Of a stretch of DNA of 64,000 nt, positions 59,335 through 64,000 are shown piece after piece. Every line of letters begins with the position of its first letter. Position 1 is the stretch's first letter. This stretch comes from JABDBE01 sp049585795 (GTDB lineage: Bacteria; Acidobacteriota; Terriglobia; Terriglobales; Acidobacteriaceae). The position numbers were made by a program, and so were the translations under genes. The stretch spans positions 62,001-126,000 of the forward strand of contig JBAVAQ010000046.1 of NCBI GenBank assembly GCA_049585795.1. Direction: 5' to 3'. The notes under the pieces were generated by a model. That model ran no database searches. It was not told the origin of the DNA and saw only the letters and a program-made list of their open reading frames with translations.

Positions 59335-60195
59335 CTAGTTCCAAAAGGAGGTTTGGTCTGTGCTGTACTTCAATACCTCGTCCCAGAATCTATACGCCCG
59401 CTCGTGTCGAGAAAATAGGGCCAGACGGTATAGGGGCCAGTTCTTGTCCGGAAACATTATCTCTTTCATCTTGTATATCGGCTGGGATATACAGCCCAGC
59501 GATTCCATACGCCTCGAGAAGGTTTCTGCGAGGAATTTTGGGAAGGGTACGCCTCCGGCCTCGGCTGTTGCCCAATCAGTGCGCCAACCAGGGAGATCCA
59601 AGAAATCGGCCACTTTGGTCGACCGAGGATTTACATAGTTCTGGTTATTTCGATTCGCATCCATGTACAGCGCCAGTAAGACGAGGAAATCGACGTACCC
59701 GTACCGCTTCTCCGACAGAAAGCGGATCGTGCCGAGTTTTATTCCGATATCGCAAGGGTCGACAAAACACAGAGACAGAACCTTGTTATCCTTTGATCCG
59801 ACGGGAATCTCATCTACGATGTCCGAAATCCTGTCATTGCAGCTACCCGGAACGAAAACCATCTCGGCGGTCGGTGCTATTTGCTTAGCGCGGAGTTTGA
59901 GGGCCCCGAGTAAGGCGGGATCCTCCTCACAAAAGATGTACTTGTCAAAGGGATCGGGCAGCGACAATGCACGAAGCGGTGAGCCCATTATGATCCTTGA
60001 CGTATCCCGAATCCTGCTGTACCCAGCTCCCGCGTACAACTCGACGTATATCCGTTTCTTCCATTTTCTTTTCATGCCGGTCGAGAAGAGCCTGGCGTAG
60101 TAGGAGACCACGTTGTGCTTGGTCTCAGCCCATGGCCCGACTTCGGGTGCTCGTAATCCATCCTCAGGGACAAGCACCGTTTCATCAGTTCTCAT
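59335..60195 (-). CDS. tcmP: Three-Cys-motif partner protein TcmP
   Basis: 286 residues, first gene of a two-gene operon with the DUF5131 gene (stop and start 2 nt apart). Family signature near the N-terminus is EVGPWAETKHNVVSYYARLF, then a Rossmann methyltransferase-like core: KRIYVELYAGAGYSRI (motif I), YIFCEEDP (motif II acidic), MVFVPGSCNDRI, LCFVDPCDIGIKLGTIRFL (motif IV-like DPC/G). The C-terminal part (about 200-286) includes WRTDWATAEAG and YRLALFSRHERAYRFW. The family is named for co-occurrence with the three-Cys (DUF5131) protein. A SAM-dependent role on nucleic acid is an inference from the fold. Base composition looks lower in G+C than its neighbours, fitting transfer. Confidence 0.85.
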   Translation of the reverse strand: MRTDETVLVPEDGLRAPEVGPWAETKHNVVSYYARLFSTGMKRKWKKRIYVELYAGAGYSRIRDTSRIIMGSPLRALSLPDPFDKYIFCEEDPALLGALKLRAKQIAPTAEMVFVPGSCNDRISDIVDEIPVGSKDNKVLSLCFVDPCDIGIKLGTIRFLSEKRYGYVDFLVLLALYMDANRNNQNYVNPRSTKVADFLDLPGWRTDWATAEAGGVPFPKFLAETFSRRMESLGCISQPIYKMKEIMFPDKNWPLYRLALFSRHERAYRFWDEVLKYSTDQTSFWN

Positions 60196-60278
60196 TGCAG
60201 TTTCGTGTTTTATTCGCCATCCGTCGGCATTGGTATTCTTACATACATCCCTAGCCGGGACAATATCAATTCAGTTTC

Positions 60279-60311
60279 ACAGCGGGATATTCCCATGCGT
60301 CTTCGGCGGGT
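60279..60311. repeat. Left direct repeat: diverged copy of the carboxylase gene 3' end (att-like)
   Basis: 33 bp matching 61468-61500 at 29 positions. Read on the minus strand it encodes DPPKTHGNIPL-stop, versus NPPKKHGNIPL-stop in the intact carboxylase. The differences fall mostly at third codon positions, so this is a homologous coding tail, not a chance match. It lies just left of the PIN gene stop, bracketing the toxin-antitoxin module with the right copy. Confidence 0.8.
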
Positions 60312-60326
60312 CCCGTTGGTCATTCA

Positions 60327-60896
60327 TCAAATCGCCTGTATAGCTACCAACTTGCAGAACTTGGGCACGGAGGCTTTCAAGCTTGCGAGCACGAACTCTC
60401 GGTTCTGGGAGATGCCGGCGGCTTGGTCGTCCAGTTTGTCCAAGACTAGTTGCGGGTGGAGATGGTACTGGTCGATCAGGAAATCGTCGGGCTTCTGACA
60501 AACCACGCCGTATTTATCGCAACAGTCTTTTGGGAAATGCCTGCTGTTTTGAGTAATGATTGTGTCGGCGTGCGCCACGATTGCGGCCGCGAGCACGTGC
60601 CTGTCGTCTTTGTGGGGAATGCATTCGACCGCCTTCAGGAGCGCGGACGGGACCGTGACCATCGCTTCTGGGAATGCTTCCTTCATTTGCTGGCGCCTCC
60701 ACGCTGCCTGTTCGGAGGATCGATGAAGCTTGGTTCTCAGAGCTTTGGTCATTTCCGTCAGTATCTGCTCGCTCCATAGCGGTCGATACATTGCCGGTTC
60801 CTCAGCCAGGCGCAACAGGAGATCGCAGAGCGCCATGGGCACGAGAACGCAGGCATCGAGCACGGCGGAATAGTCATTGCCCGGTGTGAAAATCAT
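60327..60896 (-). CDS. PIN-domain ribonuclease, probable toxin (VapC-like)
   Basis: 189 residues. The PIN fold carries the acidic metal site: Asp in SAVLDACVLVPMALCDLLLRLA (about 14), Glu in SEQILTEMTKAL, Asp pair in IPHKDDRHVLAAAIVAHAD, and TQNSRHFP (Asn). A C-terminal helical extension (about 130-189) distinguishes it from short VapC toxins and is like the VapC50-type group. It should cleave RNA when freed of its antitoxin. The ATG overlaps the antitoxin gene by 23 nt, so synthesis is coupled with antitoxin first. Confidence 0.85.
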   Translation of the reverse strand: MIFTPGNDYSAVLDACVLVPMALCDLLLRLAEEPAMYRPLWSEQILTEMTKALRTKLHRSSEQAAWRRQQMKEAFPEAMVTVPSALLKAVECIPHKDDRHVLAAAIVAHADTIITQNSRHFPKDCCDKYGVVCQKPDDFLIDQYHLHPQLVLDKLDDQAAGISQNREFVLASLKASVPKFCKLVAIQAI

Positions 60897-61332
60897 CTGG
60901 GATCTTGCCGTAATTCCCTTCGGCGAACTCGCGCTTGGCTAAATCGTCCAGAGTCTTCCGGCGCGAAGTGTCGCGCCTGGCTTTGTAGGCAATTACATCG
61001 CGCACATACAGGCGGCGATGCGTGCCAACCTTGTGAAAGGGGATTTCTCCTTTCTCCAGCAGTTGAACCAGGAACTGGCGTGACATGCCGAGAATCTTGC
61101 TGGCTTCAATCGTGGTTAGCTCGTGTCTGCTTTGCAGGATGGTGACGGAATTACCGGCTCGCAAGTCAGACAGCAATCGCAGCAGGAACGAATAGAGGTT
61201 GTTAGGTAGAATTTCGGCCTTGCCGTCGGGGCCGATGAGCTTTGCCTCGGCCTCACGAAGCTTGACGTAGATTTCGGCGATTTCCTTCTGCTCTTTTAGA
61301 GAGACATCAAAAGCTCGGGCTTCGCTTGCCAT
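60874..61332 (-). CDS. Excisionase-type HTH protein, probable antitoxin
   Basis: 152 residues. An N-terminal helical segment (EQKEIAEIYVKLREAEAKLIG) is followed by a MerR/excisionase-type HTH: HELTTIEASKILGMSRQFLVQLLEKGEIPFHKVGTHRRLYVRDVIAYK (split here: HTH about 75-120). A basic tail (RRDTSRRKTLDDLAKREF) probably neutralises the PIN toxin. The gene precedes and overlaps the toxin gene by 23 nt. Upstream is an AT-rich TATATAT (61384-61390) beside the small palindrome GCGTTTACGC (61374-61383), a possible autoregulatory operator. Confidence 0.8.
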   Translation of the reverse strand: MASEARAFDVSLKEQKEIAEIYVKLREAEAKLIGPDGKAEILPNNLYSFLLRLLSDLRAGNSVTILQSRHELTTIEASKILGMSRQFLVQLLEKGEIPFHKVGTHRRLYVRDVIAYKARRDTSRRKTLDDLAKREFAEGNYGKIPDDFHTGQ

Positions 61333-61373
61333 AGACGTCCTTTTGCGCGACTCAGGTCTACAACTAGCTTACC

Positions 61374-61390
61374 GCGTAAACGCTATATAT
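61374..61390 (-). promoter_or_regulatory. Possible operator/-10 region of the toxin-antitoxin operon
   Basis: TATATA next to GCGT-TT-ACGC lies 42-58 nt upstream of the antitoxin ATG. Antitoxins of this kind usually repress their own promoter by binding palindromes over the -10. No clear -35 was found. Confidence 0.35.
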
Positions 61391-61440
61391 GCAACCATTG
61401 ACTTGCTTTTGTAGCGCAACTCGTTTTGACCGTCAAGGGT

Positions 61441-61460
61441 AGCGGACAGGAGTGTCCGCT
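61441..61460. repeat. Perfect hairpin just beyond the carboxylase gene
   Basis: AGCGGACA-GGAG-TGTCCGCT forms an 8-bp perfect stem 6 nt past the carboxylase stop. No T-tract follows on the minus strand. It is inside the segment bracketed by the direct repeats. Confidence 0.6.
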
Positions 61461-61465
61461 CCGCG

Positions 61466-63016
<1,551 letters not shown>

Positions 63017-63024
63017 GCGGAGGA

Positions 63025-63030
63025 ATTATA
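63025..63030 (-). promoter_or_regulatory. -10 element (TATAAT) before the carboxylase beta gene, leaderless type
   Basis: Minus-strand TATAAT ends 8 nt before ATG 63016. A short transcript leader of at most a couple of bases is predicted. Confidence 0.5.
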
Positions 63031-63243
63031 GCGGGTCGGGGGGATGACCAATTTCTCCGCGCAGATTGATATTGGGGTAAATAGTTGGACGAGAGACTAT
63101 CCCACGGCACGCTGCAGATCGGGGCCGCATGCAGATCAGCAACCAAATATACTTACGTCCGCATCCCAGCAGCAATTGGAGTTGTATTGATTCGGGAAGA
63201 CGTGCCTCAGGCAGAGCACGTGAGCTTACGCTAGGGCATCCAC

Positions 63244-64000
63244 ATGCACACAACCGTTTTCGCCACGTTTTTTGCGATCTCCCGCACGGTGGTTTCGATG
63301 TGCAGCGCCGGCATCCTCCTTATCCTGGTTGCGCTGTGGGCTGCGAAGACCGATATCGCGCGGGCCCGCGGCCTCGACAAGATCGTAGCCTTGAGCAATT
63401 TGTGTTTCGCCGCCCCCCTGGCGGTGTTCGGCGCCCTGCATCTCGCGGCCGCTGAAGGCCTCGCGACCATGGTGCCTTCGTATATGCCGTGGCGGTTGTT
63501 TTGGGCGTATTTCTTCGGCGTAGCACTGCTGGCCGCGTCTCTGAGCATTGCCACAAAAATTCAGGTGCGCTGGTCAGGGCTGCTGTTCGGGATCGCAATG
63601 TTTTGTTTTGTGGGGATGTTAGACATCCCCGGATCTCTGGCCAACCCCAGAGACCGGATTGGATGGACGTTAACCCTACGCGAAATGCTGTTTGGTGGCG
63701 GCGGCTGGATTCTTGCGGGAAACGCGATGCGCGAGCAAGGCCGGGTACAAGTCGGAAGCAAGCTCATCACCCTGGGCCGCGGCATAATCGGGATCGCCGC
63801 GATATTTTATGGCATTGAGAATTCTCTGCACACGGCGAACGTTCCCGGCGTCCCGCTCGAAAAACTGATGCCCGCGTGGATTCCGGCGCACCTGCTCATT
63901 GGCTGGGTGACAGGCGCAATTCTCGTGGTTGCCGGGGTATGCATTCTGCTGAACAAGAAGACGCGGATGGCCGCAACTTATCTCGGTACCTGGATTGTGC
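63244..64000 (+). CDS. DoxX-like integral membrane protein (3' truncated by window edge)
   Basis: At least 252 residues, open to the window end. The sequence has about seven hydrophobic spans, e.g. MCSAGILLILVALWAA, VALSNLCFAAPLAVFGALHLAA, RLFWAYFFGVALLAASLSIA, LLFGIAMFCFVGML, IIGIAAIFYGIENS and LLIGWVTGAILVVAGVCILL. The repeated pattern of small spans with internal similarity suggests a DoxX/DoxD-type duplicated four-helix fold, an assignment from pattern only. The start is ATG 63244; there is no strong Shine-Dalgarno. It is divergent from the carboxylase gene. Confidence 0.65.
   Translation, partial: MHTTVFATFFAISRTVVSMCSAGILLILVALWAAKTDIARARGLDKIVALSNLCFAAPLAVFGALHLAAAEGLATMVPSYMPWRLFWAYFFGVALLAASLSIATKIQVRWSGLLFGIAMFCFVGMLDIPGSLANPRDRIGWTLTLREMLFGGGGWILAGNAMREQGRVQVGSKLITLGRGIIGIAAIFYGIENSLHTANVPGVPLEKLMPAWIPAHLLIGWVTGAILVVAGVCILLNKKTRMAATYLGTWIV

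Noticed and set aside
60277..60501. 74-codon minus-strand frame ending in DPPKTHGNIPL
   Set aside because: Only its last codons are homologous to the carboxylase; the rest is a shadow of the PIN gene. It is described as a repeat, not a gene.

Overview
This window looks like a chromosomal segment of a Gram-negative (diderm), fairly GC-rich bacterium, most probably an acidobacterium (Acidobacteriota, Terriglobia/Koribacter-like). The grounds are the outer-membrane and LPS genes (LptD, BamD, WaaA, LpxK, heptose pathway), the style of the hypothetical proteins, and dispersed intergenic repeats such as CATCCTGAGC...GCGAAGGATCT. No rRNA, tRNA or CRISPR array was seen, so the placement rests on protein and repeat character only.

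Layout. 1-6 kb: envelope biogenesis (end of LptD, an integral-membrane glycosyltransferase, LarE, a DsbA-like lipoprotein and a SurA/PpiC-like lipoprotein). 6-9.6 kb, minus strand: gatB-accC-biotin carrier operon, in which accC seems to start with CTG behind a strong Shine-Dalgarno. 10.3-16.7 kb, plus strand: lipid A/inner-core cluster waaA-lpxK-hldA-hldC-heptosyltransferase, with an isoprenylcysteine-methyltransferase-like gene overlapping its end, then a DUF3108 protein. 16.7-23.4 kb: TPR protein, RlmD-type rRNA methyltransferase, ComEC, DUF2007 protein. 23.5-30 kb, minus strand: hypothetical, coaX, birA, nadC, valS. 30.6-35 kb: response regulator with a very long tail, BamD, Rpe. 35-42.7 kb: GalU, gamma-glutamyltransferase, PurE/PurD, cytochrome c, DUF488 protein, PBP4. 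42.8-48.8 kb: FolP, HslV/HslU, fibronectin-type lipoprotein, FAH-family hydrolase, RNase H. 48.9-57.8 kb: S9 peptidase, metallophosphoesterase, orphan OppD-type ATPase, secreted phospholipase C-like phosphoesterase, and two tandem secreted sialidase-fold (BNR) paralogues. 61.5-64 kb: acyl-CoA carboxylase beta subunit and a partial membrane protein.

The accessory region is 57.8-61.5 kb. After a strong terminator comes about 0.7 kb of apparently non-coding, internally repeated DNA. Next is a tightly coupled pair: TcmP (methyltransferase-like 'three-Cys-motif partner') and a DUF5131/Gp37-Gp68 protein with a radical-SAM-like C-x6-C-x2-C motif. Then comes a PIN toxin/HTH antitoxin pair. This toxin-antitoxin pair lies between two 33-bp direct repeats (29/33 identical). 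The right copy is the last codons of the carboxylase gene; the left copy is a diverged version of the same coding tail, so the module looks like a cassette inserted at the 3' end of that gene. This is the best candidate for an undescribed mobile or defence-type system here.

A second window-wide signal is that several genes have a TATAAT/TAGAAT hexamer only 6-8 nt before the start codon (gatB, hypothetical at 10270, rlmD, folP, metallophosphoesterase, carboxylase beta). This points to widespread leaderless transcripts, and it decides several starts.
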